Notes under the pieces: generated by a model
Seen by the model: only the letters and a program-made list of their open reading frames with translations
What the model was told of the DNA's origin: nothing
The model's database searches: none
Translations under genes and position numbers: made by a program
Shown here: positions 9,743 through 17,596 of the stretch, piece after piece
Layout: each line of letters begins with the position of its first letter
Position numbering within the stretch: position 1 is the first letter of the stretch
Assembly: GCF_001458775.1 (NCBI RefSeq)
Contig: NZ_CZPZ01000007.1
Span: forward strand, 49,913 to 113,912
Direction: 5' to 3'
Length of the DNA stretch: 64,000 nucleotides
DNA from: Candidatus Nitrospira nitrificans
GTDB taxonomy: Bacteria > Nitrospirota > Nitrospiria > Nitrospirales > Nitrospiraceae

Positions 9743-11524
9743 ATGAAGGAATTTCCGACTCACTATAGAGTGTTGCGCGATCAGCGCCGCTGGGACGATG
9801 AGGTAGTGTCGCTATCCGGTCTTGCGGCGCGTGCGGACGGAACGCTGCAATTACAGGGTTTTCCGGATTCAACTGTCGTGGAGGAGTCCGGCACGTTGCT
9901 CGCCGGTCCGTTGGACGCAGGTGAAGGCGATATCTGGGACCGCTTGTGGGTTGAATCTGAGATTCCACCCGAGACATCGGTGTCGCTTGACGTTGCGGCG
10001 AGCCATAGCGGCGATACAGCCATAGGCACTCTGGTTTGGAAACGATCACCGTCACTCGATGTGTTGCTGCGGACGCTCATTGATGGCGGCAGCCGGTTCA
10101 TCTGGCTGCGCATCACGCTGAGCAGCCACGATGGCCAGTCGACGCCGCTGCTTCTCCAAGTGCAGGCGTCCACGGGACAGCCGAGCTATTTGGACCACTT
10201 GCCATCTATCTATCGACGTGACGATGCGGCTACCGGATTTCTGGAGCGCTGGTTGGCGCTGTTTCGTTCCGAGCTCGGCGATTGGGATCGTGCGTTGGAA
10301 GCGCTGCCGCGTGAGTTCGATGCGCGCACGGTCGCCGAGGCCGATATGGGCAACCTCGCGGCATGGCTCGCGTTGGAGTTGCTGGCTCGCATGGAGAAGC
10401 CGGAGCAACGGCGGTTGTTGGTTGATGCGCCGGTTCTGTACCGGCAGCGCGGCACCCCGGCCGGCTTGCGTGAAATAGCGCGGCGCACCTTGGGCGTCAC
10501 TCTGCATCTCTTCGAAGCGTTCCGTGAGCGGCGGGTGTGGCGGTTGGGCGAAGGGTTGGGCTTGGGCCTTGATACGGCGCTCGCCGCGGCCACGCCCGAT
10601 GGCATGATCGTGCCGGGTTTCACCTATGCCGATCGCCGGCTTGCCGGCTTGCGGGGGGATTATTACGAAGGAACGAAGTTTGAGATCCTGCGCTACACGC
10701 GTGTGGATCCGACCATTGATTTTAATTGGGCCAGACAGTCGCCGTTGACCACGGTGCCTTCTCAGGGACAGTTTTCAGCTGATAATTTTTCGGTCCGTTG
10801 GAGTGGGCAGGTACGGTCGCGCTTCAGCGAAACCTACACCTTTCGCACCATTTCGGATGATGGTGTGCGGTTGTGGGTCGGCGGCAAGAAAATCATCGAG
10901 AATTGGACAGATCACGCAGTTGCGACGGATGCCGGTCAGATCAGGCTGGATGCAGGACGTTGGTATCCGATCGTGCTGGAGTATTACGAAAAAGGCGATG
11001 TTGCGCTCATCGAGCTCCATTGGTCGAGCGCGAGCCAGCGCCAGGAAATTGTGCCGGAGGATTGTCTCTATTCGGTGCTGGACGAGACGGCCGCTTTCGC
11101 GCCGGAACAGAATGACGGTTGTGGATTGTTGGAAGTGGGTCATTCGATCGTAGGCCAAGGGCGACCTTTGGCCGGCGAGGAGTACGGCGCGCCGCTCTCG
11201 GACGACTATGCGCATCTGTTTACGGCGATGGTCTATGCCGCGCAGGTGCCGCTTGTCTCGCAGCGTCAAGCCTTGCGTGATCTGGTTGAGACGGAAAAGC
11301 CGGCGCACACCGATTTCCAGCTCTGTCTGATCGAACCACGCATGCGCGTGGGTGCGCAGGCGCGAGTCGGTATCGACAGTGTCGTCGCCGGCCCTGGGCC
11401 CGCGATGCGGTTGGGCGCCGCGGAGCTCGGTGGTGGTTCGTATCTGGGTGGAGAAGCGCCACCAAACTTTCGGCACGGTTCCGGCCGCTCACGAGCCGAG
11501 GAGGCGTCTGTGCCGCTCAGCTAA
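9743..11524 (+). CDS. Tail protein I-like baseplate protein with inserted PA14 domain
   Basis: A 593-residue protein. Residues about 150-262 resemble phage tail protein I (LDHLPSIYRRDDAATGFLER, then GNLAAWLALELL and YRQRGTPAGLREIARRTLG), which links fibres to the baseplate. Residues about 301-440 form a PA14 domain (GLRGDYYEGTKF, TFRTISDDGVRLWVGGKKII, WYPIVLEYYEKGDVALIELH). PA14 domains bind carbohydrate or occur in toxins and adhesins. The C-terminal region is followed by a linker rich in small residues. A ten-base duplication (GTCGAGTAAG twice) lies just before the start. No strong ribosome binding site is seen, so translation may depend on coupling. Confidence 0.8.
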   Translation: MKEFPTHYRVLRDQRRWDDEVVSLSGLAARADGTLQLQGFPDSTVVEESGTLLAGPLDAGEGDIWDRLWVESEIPPETSVSLDVAASHSGDTAIGTLVWKRSPSLDVLLRTLIDGGSRFIWLRITLSSHDGQSTPLLLQVQASTGQPSYLDHLPSIYRRDDAATGFLERWLALFRSELGDWDRALEALPREFDARTVAEADMGNLAAWLALELLARMEKPEQRRLLVDAPVLYRQRGTPAGLREIARRTLGVTLHLFEAFRERRVWRLGEGLGLGLDTALAAATPDGMIVPGFTYADRRLAGLRGDYYEGTKFEILRYTRVDPTIDFNWARQSPLTTVPSQGQFSADNFSVRWSGQVRSRFSETYTFRTISDDGVRLWVGGKKIIENWTDHAVATDAGQIRLDAGRWYPIVLEYYEKGDVALIELHWSSASQRQEIVPEDCLYSVLDETAAFAPEQNDGCGLLEVGHSIVGQGRPLAGEEYGAPLSDDYAHLFTAMVYAAQVPLVSQRQALRDLVETEKPAHTDFQLCLIEPRMRVGAQARVGIDSVVAGPGPAMRLGAAELGGGSYLGGEAPPNFRHGSGRSRAEEASVPLS

Positions 11525-11536
11525 GGGGAGAACAAC

Positions 11537-13495
11537 ATGTTCAACTGTACCGAACCCTGTGCCTGTTCCGCTCTCATTGCACCGCAGCGCAATCATTACT
11601 TCTACGGCAAGTTGCTCGACGAGCGCAGCCTGCTTGATGAACAGCGCTATCTGAACCAGAAACGCTGGATGCTCAATCGGCTGAGCCTCGGGAAGGGTGT
11701 ATTGTGCGGACTCACGGTCACCTGGTCGGACGACCGGATAGGCATCTCGCCGGGTGTCGCCATTGACGGGTGTGGAAGGGAAATCGTGGTGCCGGAACCG
11801 GTTACGATCAACCCTTGGCAAACGACCGACGATCGAGGCCTGTGGGTGCCGTCCCCGCTGCCGTCCGGTGGAATCCACGAAGTCTACCTTTGCCTGGCCT
11901 ATGTCGAGTGTCCGACGGACTTTACGCCGGTGCTGGTGACGGACTGCGATACCGTGAACGGCATGGCCCCTTCGACGATCGTGGAGAAATACGCGTTCCT
12001 TGTGAAGGAGGTGGCGTCCGGAGCGCCGCAGTCGCTGCCGCCTGCTTTGGACGAGAAGCTGTGCGCTGCTTTGTCGGGACCGGATGCCGAAACCAAGCGC
12101 GAGGAGGTCTCCGCCGTCTTGGCCAAGCGAGCCTGCGCCGACGGCGAGTCGACGCCCTGTGTCGTGATCGTCAGCAAGGTGACGCTGACCGACGGGAAGA
12201 TCACGGCGGTCGATGTCTGCGGCGCGCGCCCCATGGCGTACAGCAACCCGGCGTTATTCGAGATGATGCTGTGCCGCTCCGGGGGCGGAGCGGCAGGGCC
12301 AAAGGAGGATACCGGACCGGGCATTGATCGCGTCACTGTGACGCCGCTCGATTGCAAAGCGGACCCGACCGCGGCCATAGACGACACGAGCGAACAGGAC
12401 ACACGCATTCTCGCGCTGGGAATTCCACGGGGATGCGACGGCGCCGATGGGAAAGACGGTCTCGGACTTCATTCGGATCTGCCCAAGATTCTGGATATCG
12501 GATGGACGCACGATGCGCTGTATGACTATCTGGCGCGATTACCGGGGAATCCGCCCTCGTATGAATGGAGCTTCGTGAAGCCCTTCAGAGACGACACGAA
12601 CACAAGGTTTTTAACGGTCGCCGATGATCAGCCGTTGTTGATCGATAGGATCATCAAGGGCGAAAACGCGCCGCCGTTCACCATTTATTTCAACCGAAAG
12701 CTGGCGGGTATTGACCCGCAAACATTGACGGTGCGCTTCAAACTGCCTCTCGTCAAAGTGGTCTCCGCAAGTCCGCTCGTCGTCGAGCCGCTGGGTGTTT
12801 ACTTTGAGTTTGAGATTTATGGAGATATTTTGTCGGTTGATGTTCCCGCCGGCGTGGCTCCAGCGCCGACCACTCCTCATACGGGAGAGCGGTATCCCTA
12901 CGCGGCTTCTTTCATTCCTCATCAGAACTTCTACTCCTTCTTGCCGATTTTGTTGTATCTGGGTCAGATCGGCACTTTTCAGAAAAAGCTCGCGCCGCCG
13001 ACATTCAGTCTGTGTCTCAAGGGTGATTTTGTCTGGGCGCCGGGAGAAAACAATGCATTCGACGAAAAGGCCGTGCTGGATGCCGACAATATCGGCGCTC
13101 GGGTCGGCCTCAACATGGCGCGACTCCCGCCGGTACGAGGCGGGAAAAATCCTTCCGGCAACCTGACCCAAGGCGGCGATTTTGAAAGCTGGTTCCGTCT
13201 TCAGTTGGGAAGATTGCCGATTGATGATCCCGCGGCCGGCGCATCGCCTGTTCTCGGCTCCCATATGATGAATGCGATAAAAACGCAGGGCATGAATCTT
13301 TCAGCCATGCCGGTCAGTGTTAACTTGGCAAGCATGAGCGAGTTGACCGATGCCGGGCTGACGAAAGCGCAAGCCACGGCAATTATTCGCGAGCGACAAC
13401 AGGGCTGGTTCAGCAATCATCAGGATATCCTGAAACGAGCAAAGCTTTCAGACGCCGTCGTTCGAAAGATGCAGTCGAAGATCATCGCGCTCTGA
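11537..13495 (+). CDS. CIS fibre-like protein, family member 2, with C-terminal helix-hairpin-helix
   Basis: A 652-residue protein with a good GGGGAGAACAAC ribosome binding region. Residues about 13-70 carry the anchoring motif shared with the other two fibre-like genes (HYFYGKLLDERSLLDEQRY, KRWMLNRLSLGKGVLCGLTV). Around residue 298 there are four collagen-like triplets (GCDGADGKDGLG). Residues about 594-652 resemble a ComEA-type helix-hairpin-helix (VNLASMSELTDAGLTKAQA), normally a DNA-contacting fold. No signal peptide is seen. The combination is unusual for a tail fibre, so the function is open; the position between two CIS genes supports a structural role. Confidence 0.62.
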   Translation: MFNCTEPCACSALIAPQRNHYFYGKLLDERSLLDEQRYLNQKRWMLNRLSLGKGVLCGLTVTWSDDRIGISPGVAIDGCGREIVVPEPVTINPWQTTDDRGLWVPSPLPSGGIHEVYLCLAYVECPTDFTPVLVTDCDTVNGMAPSTIVEKYAFLVKEVASGAPQSLPPALDEKLCAALSGPDAETKREEVSAVLAKRACADGESTPCVVIVSKVTLTDGKITAVDVCGARPMAYSNPALFEMMLCRSGGGAAGPKEDTGPGIDRVTVTPLDCKADPTAAIDDTSEQDTRILALGIPRGCDGADGKDGLGLHSDLPKILDIGWTHDALYDYLARLPGNPPSYEWSFVKPFRDDTNTRFLTVADDQPLLIDRIIKGENAPPFTIYFNRKLAGIDPQTLTVRFKLPLVKVVSASPLVVEPLGVYFEFEIYGDILSVDVPAGVAPAPTTPHTGERYPYAASFIPHQNFYSFLPILLYLGQIGTFQKKLAPPTFSLCLKGDFVWAPGENNAFDEKAVLDADNIGARVGLNMARLPPVRGGKNPSGNLTQGGDFESWFRLQLGRLPIDDPAAGASPVLGSHMMNAIKTQGMNLSAMPVSVNLASMSELTDAGLTKAQATAIIRERQQGWFSNHQDILKRAKLSDAVVRKMQSKIIAL

Positions 13496-13605
13496 TAGCG
13501 TGGTGAGGCCTTGCTCGAGCCAAAAAAATTGTTGAGTCCGGCGAATCACGATCACTCGGAATGCATACTGACACTGGACCAAGAAAACCCAATGAGGAGC
13601 ATCAT

Positions 13606-14352
13606 ATGAGCTGTGACGATCTGATGGCCGGCCATGGCTGTGTAACACAAAGCGAGCACACCCGTTTCTATTCGCGTCAGCTCATCACGGCCGATGACTT
13701 GACGCAGGATCAGATCTATTATCGCGCCAAGCGGCGCGCGCACAATCGCTTGCTGCACGGCTGGGGCATTGTGTGCGGCTTGGAGGTCAAGGCGAATCCG
13801 ATATCGGGCGCGTCTGTGACTATCACGATTTGTCCGGGCTACGCCTTGAGTCCTCAAGGCGATGAGATCTATGTGCCCAAGGATGTTCAGTTTGATCTCG
13901 CTCGGTGCCTCGCCGGGCAGGACGCGCCTTGTCATCATCCATGCGCTCCCGTTACTCCTCGGGCGGTGGATTCAGCCGGAGAGTTGTATGTCGCCATCAA
14001 GTACGTGGAGTGCCTATCGCACCCAGTGCGTGTTTCGCCGATTGGGTGCGGCTGTGACGAGACGGCCTGCGAGTATTCGCGAGTCCGCGATGGCTTTGAG
14101 ATTACATGTTTGGAAAGCCTTCCTGACTCACACGGCGAGGCCTTTCAAATATCGGATACGTTGTGCCGCAGCGTCAACGACACGAGAGTCGTCGGGTGTC
14201 CGATGTGCCCCACGAGTCCATGGATTGTGCTTGCGCGCGTGCGGATGAAGGGGGAAGAAATCGGCATGCTTTCTTTTGATTCACGGCATGTGCTGCTCAG
14301 CACGGCCATGGTGCAGGCACATTTGTCGGCGAAATGTGATGAGGAGCGATAG
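13606..14352 (+). CDS. CIS fibre-like protein, family member 3 (short form)
   Basis: A 248-residue protein, the shortest of the three that share the anchoring motif (TRFYSRQLITADDLTQDQIY, KRRAHNRLLHGWGIVCGLEV, then TICPGYALSPQGDEIYVP). The ATG at 13606 is chosen over the in-frame ATG at 13561 because GAGGAG precedes it at good spacing. It is cysteine-rich (for example CGCDETACE and CPMCP), which could indicate metal binding. The last third is short, so this may be a baseplate adaptor rather than a full fibre. It ends the CIS gene run. Confidence 0.62.
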   Translation: MSCDDLMAGHGCVTQSEHTRFYSRQLITADDLTQDQIYYRAKRRAHNRLLHGWGIVCGLEVKANPISGASVTITICPGYALSPQGDEIYVPKDVQFDLARCLAGQDAPCHHPCAPVTPRAVDSAGELYVAIKYVECLSHPVRVSPIGCGCDETACEYSRVRDGFEITCLESLPDSHGEAFQISDTLCRSVNDTRVVGCPMCPTSPWIVLARVRMKGEEIGMLSFDSRHVLLSTAMVQAHLSAKCDEER

Positions 14353-14412
14353 CTCCCCCTGCCTGCGAGACCGCAATGTGTGATCTTGAAGGGCATTCAT
14401 GCAGCCCCCAGG

Positions 14413-14449
14413 ACCGTCAGCGTCACCTTGATTGCAATGGGCTGGCGGT
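14413..14449 (+). terminator. Hairpin after the CIS genes
   Basis: ACCGTCAGC (14413-14421) can pair with GCTGGCGGT (14441-14449) with one mismatch. It lies 60 bases after the last CIS gene. No run of T follows, so a role in termination is only a possibility. Confidence 0.25.
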
Positions 14450-14543
14450 GAGACGACATCGATAGAGTTCGACCGGCGATCGTCCGTCGCGCCGTCGCGT
14501 CATTGTGTTGCGCGCTCAGACTCAGTGAACCGTTGGAGTCGCG

Positions 14544-15953
14544 GTGGCTCGTTGCGACAGAATCACAGCTGAAGAAGTCGGCCAATCGCCGGATTTCCCG
14601 CGAGGGCGTGTGGCCGTGGTCCTCATCCATGGCATCGGCGATCAGCAACCGATGAATACGCTTCGGGAACTCATCAAAGGGCTCTATCTCCACAAGGAGG
14701 ATCAAACACCTGAGGGTGGGAAACGTGAAGAGAGGAAACCTCATGTGTTCAGTAAGCCGGATCGTATGTCTGAGGTGCTGGATCTTCGGCGCATGGCCGC
14801 CGGGAAAGAGGTAACCGGAAAGCCGGCCGATTTCTACGAATTGTATTGGGCTCACTTGATGCAGGGATCCACCCTGGCGCATGTGGGCGATTGGTTTTTC
14901 ACGCTTCTTTGGCGTCTGCCGTCCGAGGTCCCGGGCAGGCTCCGTCTAATCTGGTGGGGAAGCTGGGGTATGGTCGTCGCGGCTGGGGCCGGCGCTCTTT
15001 ACCAGGCCGTCACCGGACGCGCGCAAGAAACTGTGTTTGCCGCCGGCTTGGTTGGGTTGGTTCTCTATGGGGGGCGCGGCATGTTTCGAAAGGTGGCGTT
15101 GGGCTATCTCGCCGATGCCGCCCGATATCTGCGGCCGGCTCCGGAGAATATCGCCGTTCGGCAGTCCATTCGAAACGCGGGGCTCGAAGTCTTGAGAAAG
15201 CTGCACGACGAACCGATGCAACGGTATGATCGGATCATCGTCGTCGGACATAGCCTTGGAAGCGTGATCGCGTATGACATCCTGACACACCTGTGGCAGG
15301 AGATGCATTGGATACATTCTAAGCCGTCCGAACCCAAGCAAGCGCATTACGAGGCGATGAGGAAGCGTCTCGAAGCGTGCGCGGGCTCGGCGGGCGAGCT
15401 CAAATCATTCCGGGTCATGCAGAAAGCGCTAGGGGAAGAAGAGCGATCGCTCGGCATGCCTTGGAAGGTCACGGACCTCATTACCCTCGGGAGTCCACTC
15501 GCCTATGCGGATTATCTGCTGGCGGATCGCAAATACGATATGGCAGATCGAAAGCAGGACCGCGAACTGCCGTCTTGCCCTCCTCAGCTGGACGATCGGC
15601 GAGATATCGACCGTCTTTCAAACCGGTACAAATTGTCGGATGGTACGTGGAGTGAGAAAGAAAAAACGAAGAAGCTGCTTCACCACGCGGCCTTGTTCGC
15701 ATGCACTCGGTGGACAAATATTTTCTTCGCCGCAGACATGATCGGTGGGAAGCTGGCTCACCTTTTTGGAACCGGCATTCACGATGTTCCCTTGGACGGC
15801 ACGAGGTGCCGGGGGAAGACCTGGCTGGCACATGTCCGCTATTGGAACCATGCCGAGCCTGCGGCATGTATCGCACTCAAAAACGCCATGGCTCTTGATG
15901 AGCCCTATTGCCACGAGCCGGAAGCCGTGCAGGTGGGAGGGCGAGAACCGTAG
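14544..15953 (+). CDS. Membrane-associated alpha/beta hydrolase (lipase-like)
   Basis: A 469-residue serine hydrolase starting at a GTG. The oxyanion region is VVLIHGIGDQ near residues 25-33 and the nucleophile elbow is VGHSLGS near residues 233-239. A hydrophobic stretch at about residues 132-175 (IWWGSWGMVVAAGAGALY, then VFAAGLVGLVLYGG) suggests one or two membrane passes. H in AHVRYW near the C-terminus is a candidate catalytic histidine. The GxSxG lipase pattern and the place directly behind the CIS genes make an effector or cargo role possible, but no CIS loading signal can be recognised. A housekeeping esterase is the alternative. Confidence 0.7.
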   Translation: MARCDRITAEEVGQSPDFPRGRVAVVLIHGIGDQQPMNTLRELIKGLYLHKEDQTPEGGKREERKPHVFSKPDRMSEVLDLRRMAAGKEVTGKPADFYELYWAHLMQGSTLAHVGDWFFTLLWRLPSEVPGRLRLIWWGSWGMVVAAGAGALYQAVTGRAQETVFAAGLVGLVLYGGRGMFRKVALGYLADAARYLRPAPENIAVRQSIRNAGLEVLRKLHDEPMQRYDRIIVVGHSLGSVIAYDILTHLWQEMHWIHSKPSEPKQAHYEAMRKRLEACAGSAGELKSFRVMQKALGEEERSLGMPWKVTDLITLGSPLAYADYLLADRKYDMADRKQDRELPSCPPQLDDRRDIDRLSNRYKLSDGTWSEKEKTKKLLHHAALFACTRWTNIFFAADMIGGKLAHLFGTGIHDVPLDGTRCRGKTWLAHVRYWNHAEPAACIALKNAMALDEPYCHEPEAVQVGGREP

Positions 15954-16310
15954 CAGTCCTTGTGGCTGGAAAAGGATTGTAGCCGCGACGGTCATCGCGC
16001 GGCATTGCGACCGGCTGGAAGGGCGAGCTCAGCGGCATCACGTTCGATCTCGGTCCCACGAAAGCCCTACCGGTAAGAGGCACTGATTGCCATGACCGAG
16101 TGCGTCGTGGTAGAGATCACCCGTTGCCGTCCCGGTCCGTCCGCGGTTTCTGGGACTCTTATCGACATTTCACTGAGTTATATTCGCACGCTCTCCCTAG
16201 GCCTTTTGATCCGCCTCACTTTAGTTCCTCTGGTGTCTTGAGTCATCCCGTTGATTTCCGTTACAATCCGGCTCCCTGATCGGCTGAGTCGAATACGAAG
16301 GAGAACTCTC
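15954..16310. other. Intergenic region before the carbon-fixation cluster
   Basis: 357 bases without a convincing gene. The right part holds a promoter-like sequence and a GAAGGAG ribosome binding site for aclB. Nothing else was recognised. Confidence 0.5.
16238..16267 (+). promoter_or_regulatory. Probable sigma70-type promoter of aclB
   Basis: TTGAGT (16238-16243) and TACAAT (16262-16267) are separated by 18 bases. Transcription would begin near 16274, leaving a leader of about 37 bases before the aclB ATG at 16311, which has GAAGGAGAA in front. This is a pattern match only. Confidence 0.45.
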
Positions 16311-17510
16311 ATGGCAAAGGTGTTGGAAGGTCCCGGGATGGGATTGATGAAGAAGTGGGGAATTCACGTCCCACATTATGCGGTTGTGACCTCAGCGGAC
16401 GAACTCTCCAAGCTTGGTCACGCCAACGAGTGGATGAAGCAGAGTAAATTGGTCGCCAAAGCGCATGAAGCGCTCGGTTCCCGGTTCAAGCTCGGATTGG
16501 TGAAGGTGGGCCTCGATCTGAATGGCGCCGTTGCGGCGACCAAAGACATGATCGGCCGTCAGGTCGGCAGCATTACGGTTTCGCAAGTCATCGTCTCTGA
16601 AATGATCGCCCACAAAGAGGAATATTATTGTGCCGTGAAATCAACCCGCGAAGGCAGCGAGATTCTCGTGGCCAACTGCGGTGGAATCGAAGTTGAATCG
16701 AACTGGGACCGCGTGAAGCGGTTGTGCCTCGAAGTGGGACAGGCTCCCTCCCCTGAAGCGCTTGAAAAGCTTTCTAAAGAAGCAGGTTTTACCGGCGCCT
16801 TGGCGAAGAAGATGGCCGACTTCGCCGGCAAGATGTTCAGCTGCTTCGACAACGAAGATGCGCAGTATCTCGAGGTGAATCCCGTCGTGACCCGCGAGAG
16901 CGACGGCGAGTTGGTCGCGCTCGATGCCGTGACATTGCTCGATGGCGACGCCAAGTTTCGCCACCCGGATTGGAATTTCCAGTTCGCCGCGGAATTCGGC
17001 CGTTCGTACAGCAAAGACGAAATGGAAGTCATGGCCGTCGACAGCAAGATCAAAGGGTCCGTCAAATTCATCGAAATTCCCGGCGGCGATACCGCGATGC
17101 TTCCCGCCGGCGGCGGCGCGAGCGTCTATTACTCCGACGCCGTCGTGGCGCGGGGCGGCAAGCTGGCGAACTATGCCGAGTATTCGGGCGATCCCCCGGA
17201 TTGGGCCGTGGAAGTGCTGACGGAAAAGATCTGTTCGTTGCCCGGCATCAAGAACATCATCGTCGGCGGAGCGATTGCCAATTTTACCGACGTGAAGAAG
17301 ACGTTCGGCGGCATCATCAATGGCTTCCGAAAGGCCAAGGGCGACGGGAAGTTGAAGGGGGTCAAGATTTGGGTGCGCCGCGGCGGACCTCGTGAAAAGG
17401 AAGGGCTTGACGCGATGCGCGCGCTGAAGGACGAGGGCTTCGATATCAACGTCTTCGATCGCAATACCCCGCTGACGGACATCGTCGACAAAGCGCTGCA
17501 AAAACAGTAA
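16311..17510 (+). CDS. aclB: ATP-citrate lyase, subunit B (ATP-grasp subunit)
   Basis: A 399-residue subunit with an ATP-grasp fold related to the succinyl-CoA ligase beta chain. With AclA it cleaves citrate to acetyl-CoA and oxaloacetate using ATP and CoA, the key step of the reductive TCA cycle. Length agrees with Chlorobium-type AclB (about 400). Visible segments include the N-terminal VLEGPGMGLMKKWGIHVPHY and the acidic metal/nucleotide region YLEVNPVVTRESDGELVALD. The ATG at 16311 follows GAAGGAGAACTCTC; the longer frame from 16251 lacks such a site. aclA follows after 86 bases. Confidence 0.95.
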   Translation: MAKVLEGPGMGLMKKWGIHVPHYAVVTSADELSKLGHANEWMKQSKLVAKAHEALGSRFKLGLVKVGLDLNGAVAATKDMIGRQVGSITVSQVIVSEMIAHKEEYYCAVKSTREGSEILVANCGGIEVESNWDRVKRLCLEVGQAPSPEALEKLSKEAGFTGALAKKMADFAGKMFSCFDNEDAQYLEVNPVVTRESDGELVALDAVTLLDGDAKFRHPDWNFQFAAEFGRSYSKDEMEVMAVDSKIKGSVKFIEIPGGDTAMLPAGGGASVYYSDAVVARGGKLANYAEYSGDPPDWAVEVLTEKICSLPGIKNIIVGGAIANFTDVKKTFGGIINGFRKAKGDGKLKGVKIWVRRGGPREKEGLDAMRALKDEGFDINVFDRNTPLTDIVDKALQKQ

Positions 17511-17519
17511 CGCGGACTG

Positions 17520-17575
17520 AGGACTGAGTGCGAGGCTTTGACTCGCTCAGTACTCGGCCCTCAGCACTCAGTCCT
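17520..17575. repeat. Inverted repeat with seven-base words between aclB and aclA
   Basis: The twelve bases AGGACTGAGTGC (17520-17531) have a perfect inverted copy at 17564-17575. On the left side the word GGACTGA is repeated with a seven-base step. It could fold into a stem with a 32-base loop in the aclB-aclA transcript. Three other gaps in the window have the same design with different words. Confidence 0.75.
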
Positions 17576-17596
17576 AAAGGAAAGAGGGAGATTCCG

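Noticed and set aside
1..14352. Ordinary temperate prophage
   Set aside because: No capsid, terminase, integrase, lysis or repressor gene is present in the window, and the gene order matches injection-system baseplates. The part left of the window could still change this.
14397..14882. 161-codon minus-strand frame over the start of the hydrolase gene
   Set aside because: Overlaps a well-supported hydrolase; no recognisable features in the product.
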